This document shows positions 20,227 to 30,781 of a stretch of DNA of 64,000 nucleotides, one piece after another; within the stretch, counting starts at the first letter, position 1, and each line of letters starts with the position of its first letter. A program made the position numbers and the translations under genes. Source of the stretch: Pyropia yezoensis (lineage: Eukaryota; Rhodophyta; Bangiophyceae; Bangiales; Bangiaceae); the NCBI GenBank assembly GCA_009829735.1, contig CM020619.1, positions 22,066,671 through 22,130,670 on the forward strand, given 5' to 3'. The notes under the pieces were generated by a model. The model was given only the letters and a program-made list of their open reading frames with translations, was not told the DNA's origin and did no database searches.

Positions 20227-21443
20227 GTGAACCCGGGGTTGGAGTCTGACTCCCTCGATGATCGGATGGAGGATACGCCCCGCGTTGCATCACCCGCCGG
20301 GACTTCCGGCGGGAGCTTCGCGGTTGCCCCGAGTGATGGGATGCCTGCGTCAACCGACTTTGGGTTGGCGGCGGGATCTCCCCCGGAGGTAGGCCCCGTT
20401 ACTCCACGGGAGGCCTTGGGGAGGTGCCTCTACCCTTCTTGGCCCCTGTATGAGGAGTGCTTGTTGCGCCGGCCCTCCAAAGGCAAAAAGGAACCAGGCA
20501 CACTTCGCCAGTTCTTGTGGGTCGCCCCTGAACTTCAAGTCGGACGATTTGTCCTCAAGGAGGGGTTCGGTATCTAGCACTACCCGTACACCCCGGGGGT
20601 GGGGCGTAACACTGCACCTCCCCCCGAGAAGAACACTGTGGTAGCAGTCGCCAACCCTGAGGAGTTTCGGGCTCAAGGTGCCGCGGCCGCCTCAACTCGA
20701 GGTCGCGGCTACCCTCGGGCTTCGCCAACTCGGCAGGCCCCTCCTCTTCCACCAGTTTCTTTCCAGCCGCATGGGGACATCCCCATCAGCGTGGCGGTTG
20801 AGTCTTCCTCGCCTGTGTCCCCCAACATGGGGGTCACGCTACTTACGGTCTACCCCAAGTTGGTGTCACCGTCGGCGCCCTTGACTTCCGCGATGATGAT
20901 CACCACGTTGGTGCACACCATTTCGTGGATGGCCGCGTCGGCAGCGACTCTCCAGACGTCGGAGACCCCTCAACTTGAGGAGCGCGTTCGGGCGGTCGTT
21001 GCGACTGCGAGTTGCCAGAGTCGGTTGCAGAGTTTATGACGGCCGAGTTGGCTCGCATGGGCTCCATCATGCCCTCGTCGGCTCCACTTGGGCGCGGCAG
21101 GCGTTGGGCGAGCCGTGCATACTCTCCTTCTCGTCGTCGTCGCCGCCACTCGCGGCGATTTCCCTCGGTGTCTGAAGACGAGTCGTCTATCTCCGCGTCG
21201 GAGTCACCCACTCCAACTGAGACCGAGTCGGTCCGGTGTTTTCGCCGCCGACTTGCGCGCAATACTAAGCAGGCTAGTGGCCGCGGTCGTCGTCGCACTC
21301 TTGATCGTGAGACTCATGACGGCTCCGACTTGAAGGCGCCTACTCCACCGACTAATGGTGACCTTTACCGGCGAGGATCTCGCCGCTCGCCTCCACGTGA
21401 GGGCGAGGGTCGTGGTGGTGGGGAGTCTATCATGCGTGCCTAG
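20227..21443 (+). pseudogene. Antisense ORF of family B, copy B2, decayed
   Basis: Homologous to the 647-residue B1 ORF from SDSLDDRMEDTPRVASPAGT to SPPREGEGRGGGES. Lesions relative to B1: the ATG is replaced by ATA (20224-20226); about 242 codons are missing after PLYEE, so the frame passes straight to LLRRPSKGK; an in-frame TAG lies at 20575-20577; and a frameshift occurs near 21010-21040 in ATASC(E/Q)S. The Arg/Ser tail (RRRRRHSRRFPSVSEDE) survives. It ends 111 bp from the convergent chromodomain stop, exactly as in B1. Confidence 0.8.
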
Positions 21444-21554
21444 TTGGCAGCTGCCTTTGTTGTAAGAGTGAGAGGGCTAGGGCTGTAGTTAAAAGCCACT
21501 TTGCGTACCACTTGGACTTGAAGCACTCTCTTGGCACAGCCACTTGGCCTTTCC

Positions 21555-22121
21555 TCAAGTTGAGGGAGGGCAGTCAGGGTCGATATCATTCCAAGCGCAG
21601 GAAGCCTGGGCCTTCTCAGCGGGGAGGTCCTCCACGTGCTCCCATGTATCGTCTTTGGCGCGGTAGCCAAACCAACGCACCCTCAACATGAGGCGGTTAG
21701 TGTCCTCATCCCACCCGTGATCGACGAACTTGTCGAACACGTACTCCTGCGGGCCCTGTTTGGCCGCAGGTACCGAAGGCAGACGCCACGCCTTGAACGC
21801 ACTCGCCCAAGCCGGGTCGCCTGGAGGAGGTGGTGCAACTTTCACCACGTCCTGTCCATCTACTGTACGGATCCCATCGTCACTTTCGATGGTGACCCAT
21901 CGCCAATCCGTACGAAGGACTTGGTATGGTCCCTTCGTTTGGAAAACAAACTTACCCCCAGTTGGGGTATGTGAGTGTGCCAGCACCCAGTCGCCCTGCT
22001 CGGGGAAGTGCTTGGCGTTACGCACTCTTTTGTCAAGAGTACGTTCGTAGCGCATTTGCGCTTTGTCCATCTCAGCCCTGACTTGAGGGATGAGCTTCTT
22101 GAGCCTAGCGTCGAACTCCAC
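21555..22121 (-). pseudogene. Integrase C-terminal region plus chromodomain (B2)
   Basis: 188 residues: KKLIPQVRAEMDKAQMRYER, GDWVLAHSHTPTGGKFVF, GPYQVLRTDWRW, then the chromodomain EYVFDKFVDHGWDEDTNR, LRVRWFGYRAKDDTWEHVEDLP. It is closely similar to B1 76-771. It is separated from the integrase core (22356-22931) by stops at 22354-22356 and near 22288, so it cannot be made as part of Pol. Confidence 0.85.
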
Positions 22122-22279
22122 CTTACTTCCAGTAGGAGTAGGTGTACCGCCACCGGCCTCCCTAGTTTAGAGCGGCCGCTGTACGGCAATCGACCGCACG
22201 CGGCGCGGAGTCACAAAAGCGAGGGGTGCTTCCCCTGTAGAGGAGTGAACCTGCGAGTTGTAGGCGGTAGTGAAAATAG

Positions 22280-22931
22280 AAATGTATTAGTCCGACGTTT
22301 TCACGTGCTCACTCACATAGTGGCGCAGCTGTCGAACAATAGTTTTGTTGAAGCGCTACACCTGCCCATTAGTTTGTGGGTGGTAGGGGGTGGCATTGAT
22401 TGCCCGAACCCCCAACATATCCAGCACTCCCTGAAGCAGTACGGACGCAAATTGCTGTCCGATGTCCGACAATGTACTGTCCGGGATGCCATAAGCGGCA
22501 ACCCAGTGATCTAGGAAGGCTGGAACGACCGACATGGCCGTGATCTCTGCCCGAGGGATCGCTCCCGTAAGTTTCGTGAAGCGATCGCAGATGACCATGA
22601 GGTACTGGTTGCCATCCTCTGTCACTGGCAGGGGCCTAAGGATGTCCATTGCCAACGCGGCAAAGGGCTCCTTAGCCGGGAACAGCAACATGGCCGTAGT
22701 AGGCCGCCGTTTCATCAGGCGATTCTGCGCACAACTTGTGCATGCAGCCACCAAACTGTAGGTGTCCACTACCGTCGAGGGCCAATAGTACCGGGTCCTT
22801 AGGGTCTGGTAAAGTTTACTAGACCCCAGGTACCCACCTGTAGGAGCGTTATGCTCCCGCTCAAGGATACTGTCCTTCAGGGTTGCGGGGACAACAAGTT
22901 GTTCAGTCCCCTGAATCGCCCCTCTCCTCAA
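22280..22931 (-). pseudogene. Integrase of family B (B2)
   Basis: Zinc-binding region: His in LEREHNAPTGGYLG, where the second His position reads Tyr, and Cys pair in CTSCAQNR. Core: MDILRPLP (first Asp), TLSDIGQQFAS (second Asp), and HPQTNGQV, after which the catalytic Glu codon is TAG (22354-22356) followed in frame by RFNKTIVRQLRHYVSEH. The loss of the Glu codon and the His-to-Tyr change make this integrase inactive. Confidence 0.85.
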
Positions 22932-23000
22932 GAGGAGGCTGTCATCCCCGATGAAGAACCGCGACTCTGCGACGGTGTCCAGGGCCTCCCTCTGAGACTT

Positions 23001-24561
23001 TCAGAAGGGATATTTGGCCTGGGCCTTCACCACTGTGTCCACTGACAGGGGCAAGTACCTCTTGTCTCCTGGCGCCTCGGGGTTCAACACTTGCCCCGAG
23101 CGCGTGATTACCCCCACGATGGGGATGTCATCATTGATTGGATTTGTATCTGGCCCCTCGGTAGGTACCCGAGAAAGGCCGTCGGCCAAGGCATGTTGCC
23201 GGCCGAGACGATACTCAATATCAAAGTTTAAGGGAGCAAGTCGCACCCTCCACCTGTTGAGGCGGGTGTTGGTGCAATCCGTCTTGAAGATGAACTGCAA
23301 CGCGCGGTGGTCACAGCGGATGAGAAACTTCTCACCCTCCAGGTGGTGACGAAGTGACGTCACCGCCCACACCACTGCGAGTCCTTGCAACTCGGTGACT
23401 CCACAGTTTCGGTCAGCCGAGCTCAGCCCCTTGCTGAAACAGCCCACCGGCAAATACTCCCTGTCCGGCTGTTGTCGTTGCAGCATACAACCAAGTTGGT
23501 CGTAGGTAGCATCCACGTTTCAGACGTAATGGCCTCCCAACCTGGGCATAGCCAAGATGGGAGGATTCAGCAGTAGATCCCGAAGGGTCTCAAAGGACTC
23601 CTGCTCCACCCGACTTGGGGGAGGTTGGTTCTTTGGTAGCGTCGAGCTGACCAGCTCGTTCAACGGTTTCGCCACCTTGGCGAAGCCCTTTGTGAAACTT
23701 CGGTATACGTTACACATCCCGAGGAAGCTCCTCATCTGGATTTGTGTCCGGGGGTACTGAGCCTTACGGATGGCCCTCAAGTTCTTCTCGTTAACACTGA
23801 GACGCCCCGGATGGACAACATGTCCCAAGTACTCCACCTCTTGAGTGAAGAGGTGGCACTTACTCGCCTTCAGTGACACACCGGCGTCAGCTAGTAGCTT
23901 GAACACCTGACCAAGATGGTCGATGTGCTCTTCCGGACTTCGGGAGGACACAATGATATCGTCTAGGTACACAAGACAGATCTGCCACCGTACTTCGGCC
24001 AGATTCATGTCCATCGCGCGCTGGAAAGTTGCCTGTGCGTTGCACAGCCCAAACGGTAGTCGTTTGCACTGGTAGGTACCACGGTGACAGGTAAAGGTTT
24101 TTTTGCCTGTCCTCCGGGGCAATGGGAATTTGCCAGTACCCCGCGTTACAGTCTAGGGTGGAGAACACGTTCGCCTCCCCCAACGAGTCCAGACAGTCGT
24201 CCATCCTCGGGAGAGGATAACTGTCCTTCACCGTGCTCTCGTTGAGCTTACGATAGTCTATACAGAACCGGGGGGTCCCACCAGGTTTAGGGACAGTCTC
24301 CACCGTGCTCGCCCACTCGACGATACAGGCTTCTATTACGTCTAGGGCCTCCATGCGAGCAACTTGCTCTTTAACGAGGGCCCTTGAACGTGGTCCTCCC
24401 CTATACGGTTGTTGACGTATAGGGGTCGCACCGGGTTTCAACTCGATCCGGTGTTCCGTTGCTTTCATGAGTCTCAATTGACCATCCCACAACTTGTGGT
24501 ATTGGTCCAAGAGGCGTTCTACTTGAACCCGTAACTTGGGTGGAACATTCTCCATGTCCAC
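23001..24561 (-). pseudogene. Reverse transcriptase and RNase H of family B (B2)
   Basis: 24561-23887 codes the RT fingers and palm (DVIEACIVEWASTVETVPKP, FCIDYRKLNESTVKDSYPLPRMDD, FSTLDCNAGYWQIP). The frame breaks near 24095-24110 at a T-run. 24122-23520 continues with KRLPFGLCNAQATFQRAMD, CLVYLDDIIV (catalytic Asp pair intact) and the thumb FLGMCNVYRSF. A TGA between 23520 and 23516 separates RNase H (DATYDQLGCMLQR, ELQGLAVVWAV, FLIRCDHRALQFI, HALADGLSR). One frameshift and one stop are thus enough to explain the breakage. Confidence 0.85.
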
Positions 24562-25062
24562 TTAGGGCCGAGGAGGGGCTGCCGACTTAGCTTTGTCCTT
24601 CTCATCCGCGGGCTTCTTGCCGCCGGTCACACCCGAGTTAAGGGTGATCGCTATCACCGAACCCTTGTACTCATCGATATAACCCAACGTGGCTCCCGAC
24701 TTGAAGTACTTGGGCGACGAGCTCAGGCTCATCACCTGGATCCTCCACGGGACTCCGGCTTTGGAGTCCATCGTGCCAAGGGCAACATGCACTTGGTGCT
24801 TGCGAGCCAGACGGGGGTTAGGGCGCACCAACCCGTTCCCCGTGTAATCAGATACAACGTCAGCATGTGCCACAGTGTTGGGAGGCAACGTGACCTTACG
24901 AGCGACACGCAGGGTGACAGGAAACCCTTCTCTCACAGAACCAACAGGCATCGACTGTGATACTGTCACAGGAGATACAGACTTCCCCTTACCAAGTATG
25001 GGAATAGGCTCCCCATTCATCAACTTGACCCAATACTCGGGTCCACACATCAAAGGCACTTG
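24562..25062 (-). pseudogene. Protease-RT linker of family B Pol (B2)
   Basis: About 165 residues (CGPEYWVKLMNGEPIPILGKG, RVARKVTLPPNTVAHADV, GTMDSKAGVPWRIQ). They continue the frame of the protease fragment at 39395-40011, interrupted at VPL by family A. The stop at 24562-24564 falls just before the RT frame that begins MDMENVPPKLRVQVERLL. Confidence 0.7.
25058..25062. other. Target site duplication (left), ACTTG
   Basis: ACTTG directly precedes the first LTR (TGTGAGAACCC at 25063) and is repeated at 39395-39399 directly after the last LTR. Five bp is typical of Ty3/gypsy integration. Confidence 0.95.
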
Positions 25063-26032
25063 TGTGAGAACCCACCCACAACCGGGGAGCCCTCAACGTA
25101 CTCGTGGGGATGTCAGCGGCTCCTGCCAGCCAATAGGGCGGCAGGTCACGGGGACGAGGAAGGTGGTTTCGACGGGGGTGTGTCTGGGGAAGAAGATGGG
25201 CGCGACGTCGGTGGGGATCGAGGGTACAAAAGGTAAACAGTGTCTTTCGTCCGTTTCTGTGGTTGCCCCCGCCGGTCCCCCCCGGTGGCGCCGAGACCCA
25301 CGCATTATATACTAGCGTTGAGGCACCCGAGGTGCCCCAAAGCATGCGTTTCCCCGTCGCCTCACCGGGCGGCACTAGAGGGGAAAAAACCAAGGCATGG
25401 CTAGCACAACAAAGCAAAGGCGGGCGTGCGCCCCCAAAGGGGTAGCAACAGTTCGCCTGAAACGAAGGGGGTCCCGTGGGTGGCGCCCAGCGCGCCCCAC
25501 CAGCCGGCTCCAACCGCCGGTCGGCCAGAAGGTCCGACCGGCTGTAAGGGCCAGCGAGGCCAAATTCAATCAATCCCTTGACAGGCCAGCCAGTCACCAA
25601 CCAGCTGGCCGAATTCAATCAATCCAAAAGCCGGCGAGCGAGTCATATCGCATTCAGCCGCCAGCGTGGATGTGTGGTGTCCTCAGTGTCGGTGAATCAT
25701 GTGACTGGTCCTTGATGCCAGCTTTCAACCAGCGCAGAGAATAAAATTCAGGCAGCACAGACGGGGATGTCCGCCCGTGGTTGGCCGACGATGTGACTCG
25801 TTCCTCGTTGTCGAGTTTCGACGTCCATGACAGGGTTCCGACAGTGCGTTGACGGCGGCTTTCGTGCGGCCGGCCGTCGTCTGCCAAATTTCAGGGATAC
25901 AGCGTGGTGTCGCCCAGGGTAGTGGGGAATTGATGTGTCTTGGGGGGAGTTATCGGGGCAGGACATGTAAGGGGAGGTCCCAGTCCATATCGCCTGGGTT
26001 TCAGGTGTGCATTTAAGGGGCAAAACCTTCCA
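25063..26032 (-). repeat. LTR1 of the family A array (outer 3' LTR)
   Basis: 970 bp, starting TGTGAGAACCC and ending CCTTCCA on +. It differs from LTR2 at two sites that I noticed (near 25169 and 25448) and from LTR3 at about 15. A TATATAAT box on - spans 25304-25311. Confidence 0.95.
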
Positions 26033-26045
26033 CCTCCCCCCCCTT
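26033..26045 (-). other. Polypurine tract, body 1
   Basis: On the - strand AAGGGGGGGGAGG lies directly against LTR1, the expected position for priming plus-strand synthesis. The same tract is at 32714-32726 in body 2. Confidence 0.85.
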
Positions 26046-26640
26046 AGGACGTGCGATAAAGAATCGCGTCGAAGACTTCAGGGGCGTGCACAAGGTCTTG
26101 CTTTGTCGGCCAAGAGTTCTCGCTGACGTCGCAGCTTTTCCATTTGACGAGGTACTGCAGTCGGCCACGGCGCTTTCGTGACCGTTCAATGGAGTCCACT
26201 TCATACTCGACCGAACCAGTCTGAAATGCAACCGGGGGTGGAGCAGGAGGAGGTCGACCATACGGATCAGCGCGGTACGGCTTCAGGAGGCTGGCATGGA
26301 AGGCGTTGTGAACCTTGCGATCGAGAACAGCTTGAGGAAGATTGAGACGGAACGTGACGTCATTGATGCTCTCCGTGACTTTGTTGGGGCCGGAGTATTT
26401 TGTCATCAGCTTACGGGCGCCATGTAAAGCGTCGGGCAAGAGGTTCTTGGTGCTGAGGAGCACGAGGTCGCCCATAGTGATTATGCATGGTCGGCGATGA
26501 CGGTTTGCGTACGCCGAGCGCGCCTCATTGGCGCTATTTATGGCGGCGATAGCCGTCTTTTGAGCATGGTGGAGGCTGGTTAGCCAATCCGGCACGGCTG
26601 GTAGACTTGAGTTCTTGCTGTCGAGGATGTCCATAGGCAC
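26044..26640 (-). pseudogene. Integrase C-terminal region and chromodomain, family A body 1
   Basis: 198 residues: a GPY/F-like module (NLLPDALHGARKLMTKYSGP, VTFRLNLPQAV, NAFHASLLKPYR) and a C-terminal chromodomain (EYEVDSIERSRKRRGRLQY, LVKWKSCDVSENSWPTKQDL). It is open but disconnected from the upstream integrase by a TGA at 26743-26745 and a frameshift at 26897-26902. Confidence 0.85.
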
Positions 26641-27185
26641 GGTCCTTGGTTCGAACCCGTAGATTAATAAGAATGGAGAGTACGTCGTTACGGCATTAGG
26701 TGACCGGTTGTACGCAACTTCCGCGGCAACGAGGAAAAGATCTCAGTCGCCTTGATGATGGTTGAAGACGCTTCTGAGGATTTCTTCAATCTTCTTGTTC
26801 ATAATCTCAGTTCGGCCGTCTGTCTGCGGGTGGTAGGCCGACGAGGCTTTGATGTTGACCTTGAGAATCCCCGTCTGTGACCGCCAGAAATTGGAGAAAA
26901 AATGGGGTCGCGGTCGCAGACGACTTCTTGTGGTAGGCCGTGGTTACGATAGACGTGAACGTGGTAGAGTTGAGCTGTGACCGGCGCTGTACATTCCGGC
27001 TTCATTGGTGCCAGGCGAATCATCTTGGTGAGTCGGTCAACAACGACATAAATGCCGTTGTTGCCTCGTGGTGTCAGTGGCAGTGGGGTGATAAAGTCCA
27101 TGGAGACACTTGCCCATCTTTGGCTTGGGGGTTCGAGTGGTTTGAGGTGACCCAGAGGTGAATGAGTGCTAGCCTTGTTCCGCTA
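26641..27185 (-). pseudogene. Integrase core, family A body 1, broken
   Basis: It starts after a TAG (27183-27185) that replaces the Gln of the usual CxxCQRNK motif. First Asp in MDFITPLPLTPRGNN, second Asp in VVCDRDPIF. The frame then shifts at a six-A run (26897-26902 on +), after which the Glu block YHPQTDGRTE and KKIEEILRSVF appear in the next frame. A TGA at 26743-26745 replaces Trp in a GDWDLF-like block. All three lesions recur at +6681 in body 2. Confidence 0.85.
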
Positions 27186-28985
27186 GCACGAATCACATGA
27201 TTGTACGTATCTTTGGATGTCCTGCCGCATAGTCTTCCAGTAGTATTTGGAAGCAACGGCCATGGTAGTTTTCTTCACTCCGATGTGCCCTTGGCGGGGG
27301 ACGTCGTGGTAGTCGTGGAGGAGTCTTTGGCGTAGAGTACCAGCGGGGATGCACGTACGGTCACCTCGTTTCAACAACCTCATATGTAGCCGGAAGGGAT
27401 ATACCGGGTTCTTGGCTAGGTCTGCATACTCGGGGTCCGCTTTGTACTCTTGTTCTAGGGTGGCAAGGTCTTGATCGCTTTGGTTGATGGTCATGAGGTT
27501 GTTGATTTCAGATTTCTTGGGGGTTTCGTCAATGGTTTTGGTCAGAACTCGACTGAGGAGATCTTTGTTGGGTTCGTGCTTGTCCGGGGCATCTTGGGGT
27601 TGCCTGGAAAGGGCATCAGCTACGGCGTTGGAGGTGCCTTTGATCGGGACAATCTTGAACTGGAATTGATCTAGAAGCTCGAGCCACTTGACTTGGCGGT
27701 CATTCAGCCTTTCTTGGGTTCGCAGGTATCTTAAGGACTCGTGGTCGGTATGGACATCAAAGGATCTTCCGTGGAGGTAGCAGCGCCAGTGCCGGATGGC
27801 TTGGACCACTACGAGCAGCTCACGTTCGCGGATGCTGTAGCGCTGCTCGTGGATGTTCAAGGTCAGTGAGAAGAATGCCACTGGACGCCGTCCCTTTCCG
27901 TCATCTTTTTCGAGGACTGCGCCAACAGCATACCCGCTGGCATCGGTAGACACGTAGATGGAATATCGTTGGTCAATCGGCCTTAATACCGGCGCACTTG
28001 TTGTCAAAGTCTGCAGCTGCGCGAAGGCTTTCTGGGCGTCCGGGGTCCACTCAAATTCGACCTTCCACGTCAACCTTGTAAGCGGGGTAGCAACTGTGGC
28101 CATTCCCTTGATAAATCGGCGATAGAAGTTGACCATCTCGAGGAAAGTCTGCACGTCCTTCTTGCTCGTGGGGGTTGCCCACGTCCAAATGGCTTGAACC
28201 TTCTGGTCCTCCATAGAAAAGCCTGCGTCAGACATGACGTGGCCGAGGTAATCGACAGTGGTTCGAGCGAATTGGCACTTACTCGCCTTGGCGTAGAGCT
28301 TGTGTTCTCGTAGCTTGGCCAGTGTTTTTCTCAGGTGCTCGAGATGATCCTCGTAGGTTTCGCTGTAGACCAAAATGTCGTCTAAGTAGACGCAGATGAA
28401 GTCGTACAGGTAGGGTCTGAACACATAGTTCATCAAGTTCATAAAAACTGCGCGGGCGTTGGTCAGTCCGAAGGGTAGGACAGTAAACTCGTAGATTCCA
28501 TACTTGGTCCGAAACGCCATCAATGGGATGGTATCAGGGTCCAGCCGGATCTGGTGGTAGCCAGAGCGGAGGTCAATCTTCGTGAAGTACTTGGCCTTTC
28601 GGAGTTGATCAAAGATGTCATCGATACGTGGTAGAGGATATGCATTCTTGACAGTGGCCTTGTTCAATGCTCGGTAGTCGATGCACATCCGCCAGCCGCC
28701 GTCCTTCTTCGCCGCAAATAGATCGGAGGAGCCCCATGGTGAGGAACTTGGCTGGATGAATCCTCTCCGAATCAGGGTCGCAAGTTGCGTCCTGAGTTCA
28801 TCGAGTTCCCACTCGGAAAGGCGGTAAATACCGCTGCGACGTGGTTCAGCGTCGTCGGTCAGCTTGATGCTAAAATTGTGACCACGCTCGGCAGGGAGTC
28901 CGTCTCGAAGTTCAGTCGGGAAGATGTCAGCGTACTCCTTGAGAATTTCTTGGACTTCATCATTGTCTTCAGCCTCTCCCATCAT
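27183..28985 (-). pseudogene. Reverse transcriptase, RNase H and integrase zinc domain, family A body 1
   Basis: 600 residues from ATG 28985. RT palm: WRMCIDYRALNKATVKNAYPL, FTKIDLRSGYHQIRL, VLPFGLTNARAVF, CVYLDDILVYS (catalytic Asp pair near residue 200). RNase H: Asp in STDASGYAVGAVLEK, Glu in RERELLVVVQAI, Asp in FDVHTDHESLRYL, then NAVADALSRQP. Integrase zinc domain: H...H in HDVPRQGHIGV and CDSC at the very end, where TAG truncates the protein. RT and RNase H look intact. Upstream, pro is in the same frame but separated by TAG 29031-29033. The frame differs from body 2 by one codon (Trp here, Gly there, in LT(W/G)KVEFEW). Confidence 0.9.
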
Positions 28986-29030
28986 GATGGCGTTGATACC
29001 AAAGCTGCTTGAAGGGTCTTCAGACTGCAG

Positions 29031-29648
29031 CTAGATGGCGAAGACAGGCACCCTTTGGATGAGGTCGCGTGCGAGCCGTTGCCGGCTTATGAGGCCCTCC
29101 GGTTTTTTGAGGGAGGCGGTGATAGTGATACTCTTGTGGTTGAAATTAAAGGATATCTTGTTCTTTTTGTTGTTGATCTTGGAGCCCTTGTCATCGCGCC
29201 ATTTCTTACCGAGAATAACTTCGTACGAATTTAGGTCGCATACAGCGAACCGTAGTCGTTTTTGGTAGAGACCGATGTGAATCTCTAAGGGTTCAATGGT
29301 TTCCGCGAGTACATGGGAACGTCCATCCGGCATGTTTGCAGCGAAGTCCGTGTCAGTGGTCTTGACATTCAGGGTTTTTATGAGGCGCCTGGAGACGACG
29401 TTGATGGGAGGTCCGTCGTCGAACAGCACCTTAACAATGTGACCATTGACGGAAGCAGTAGAAAGCACTAGCCCGAGACGCGGGCCTTCAAAGGGTGACG
29501 ACTTGTTTTCCGGAACCAAAGGAGCATCTTTCACCGTTGTTGACGACGGTAGCTGCTTCAGTTCCGTAGGTCTTTTGGGCAGTCCTTTGCCAAGTGCCCC
29601 TTCTCGCGACAGCGGAGGCAGAGGACCTCGCGCATACAGCGCTGGCAT
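29031..29648 (-). CDS. Protease (pro) frame, family A body 1
   Basis: About 205 residues overlapping the end of gag by about 90 bp in the -1 frame. The retropepsin-like core is VNGHIVKVLFDDGPPINVVSRRLIKTL...VILGKKWRDD. The usual D(S/T)G triad reads DDG here, so activity is doubtful; both bodies share this. It ends with TAG (29031-29033), but the downstream RT frame is the same frame, so a single Pol could arise by readthrough or could have existed before mutation. Expression is expected through -1 frameshifting at 29573-29579. Confidence 0.7.
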   Translation of the reverse strand: MPALYARGPLPPLSREGALGKGLPKRPTELKQLPSSTTVKDAPLVPENKSSPFEGPRLGLVLSTASVNGHIVKVLFDDGPPINVVSRRLIKTLNVKTTDTDFAANMPDGRSHVLAETIEPLEIHIGLYQKRLRFAVCDLNSYEVILGKKWRDDKGSKINNKKNKISFNFNHKSITITASLKKPEGLISRQRLARDLIQRVPVFAI

Positions 29649-30436
29649 TCCTCTGGCGTGAGCTTCTCAACCTTGATGCTAGAAATGTCCATGGGGACGA
29701 CACCCGTCACAGACGGCTTCCCAGGGATGCTGCTGAGGTTGTTCGTGAAGCACGAGGCTCCAGATTTGGCAGCTTCTACGCGCAGGGCGTCAGTCATTAC
29801 AGGCTCTAGTTCAGTGTTGTTTTTGAGGCACAGTGCCTGCCAGATGTCCCGCTTCAGACCTCGCGTGTAGCGGTCAAAATTTTCAGCTTCAGTGATGTCT
29901 GGGATGTCCACGACGCCGCTCAGGAAAGTCTTGTTAAACGTCCCGACGTCCTCAATCTGTCGCCATGCGTGCAGCTTGTCGCGTGCCGCCTGCGTCTTGT
30001 TCAGGGGGCTGAAGCGCCGGATGAGTGCAGCACGGAAGACGTCCCTGCTCGGAACGTCCGTAGTCTGACTATAGGTGTGCCACGAATTGAACGCTTCTCC
30101 ATCGAGATAGGTGCAAGCGACACGACACGCTTCGGCGGGTTCACCCAGCCGGACGTAGGAGTCCATACGGGAGCACCAAGCTTCAATGGTCCCGGGTTTG
30201 CCAGAGAACAGCCCGGGCTTGTTGGGCCGCGCGGATTGTAAGTTCTCGCGGGCTACTTTCGCCTTGGTCTCGGCGAGCTGCTGCTTCGTGTCTGCCAGTT
30301 CGAACTTGTGTGCCTCGAGCTCGTCACGCATCTGCGTCACAAATGTCGTAAGCTGATTCCATGCTTCGACACTGGGGGTGCCGGATGCCGACCCAGAAAT
30401 GACAGGGGTCCCGACAGCAGTACTCGAGGGGTCCAT
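29558..30436 (-). CDS. Gag, family A body 1
   Basis: 292 residues from ATG 30436. The N-terminal third is a coiled-coil-like segment (LTTFVTQMRDELEAHKFELADTKQQLAETKAKV). A capsid-like retrotransposon gag domain follows (GTIEAWCSRMDSYVRLG, YLDGEAFNSWHTY, FRAALIRRFSPLNKTQAARDKL). The C-terminus has one CCHC knuckle (CLRCREKGHLAKDC). The structure is typical of Ty3/gypsy Gag, which packages element RNA in virus-like particles. Body 2 appears identical by eye. Confidence 0.9.
   Translation of the reverse strand: MDPSSTAVGTPVISGSASGTPSVEAWNQLTTFVTQMRDELEAHKFELADTKQQLAETKAKVARENLQSARPNKPGLFSGKPGTIEAWCSRMDSYVRLGEPAEACRVACTYLDGEAFNSWHTYSQTTDVPSRDVFRAALIRRFSPLNKTQAARDKLHAWRQIEDVGTFNKTFLSGVVDIPDITEAENFDRYTRGLKRDIWQALCLKNNTELEPVMTDALRVEAAKSGASCFTNNLSSIPGKPSVTGVVPMDISSIKVEKLTPEECQRCMREVLCLRCREKGHLAKDCPKDLRN
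29573..29579 (-). promoter_or_regulatory. Putative -1 frameshift heptamer C CCA AAA, gag/pro
   Basis: On - the gag frame reads TGC CCA AAA GAC, so the heptamer CCCAAAA fits the X XXY YYZ rule in the gag zero frame. It lies five codons before the gag stop. Shifting back one base enters the pro frame (LPKRPTELKQ). No downstream stem or pseudoknot was evaluated. Confidence 0.7.
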
Positions 30437-30781
30437 CGTTTCCAGAAGTGAATTCCCAAAATTATAAATTCACAGGACAAACCGACCTGGACTTACAGAG
30501 AAATGCCCAGTTGAAGTCCGGATTGATCTGTGCAAGTACTTTGGTCAAGCGAGGTAGTGGCGCGCGATAATTGGTCCAGTGCCGTGGGATCGCGGCAACG
30601 AGATCAAAAACGTGCAACACTATTTCGTTCAAACTAATCACAAGTAGATCGTACGAGGGCGCGCAATCGGAGTTTCGGTCGGCGTCCGCGCTCGGGCCCG
30701 AGTCGGTGTCGTCGGATTCTTGCGCGGGGGGGGCGATCAGAGGGGGAAAATCGGGCTCTCGCGGTTGATCAATGGGGGTTG
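30437..30781 (-). other. Spacer/leader ORF between zinc-finger ORF and gag, body 1
   Basis: A 107-codon frame without ATG (PREPDFPPLIAPPAQESDDTD, VISLNEIVLHVFDLVAAIPRH) fills this spacer, from the end of the zinc-finger ORF to 30462, in the -1 frame relative to it. It contains a GTAAGT at 30491-30496 on -, a possible splice donor. Coding status is uncertain. Confidence 0.35.

Larger units (their letters stand above)
19366..25062 (-). mobile_element. Family B chromovirus copy B2, 3' part (left of the family A insertion)
   Basis: Reading on the - strand from 25062 leftwards: protease-RT linker, reverse transcriptase, RNase H, integrase, chromodomain, 111-bp spacer, antisense ORF on +, and a non-coding 3' region. 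The 5' part (protease and gag remnants) resumes at 39395, beyond the 14.3-kb family A insertion; the two halves are joined by the duplicated ACTTG. Premature stops and frameshifts show it is dead. Neither LTR could be delimited. Confidence 0.8.
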
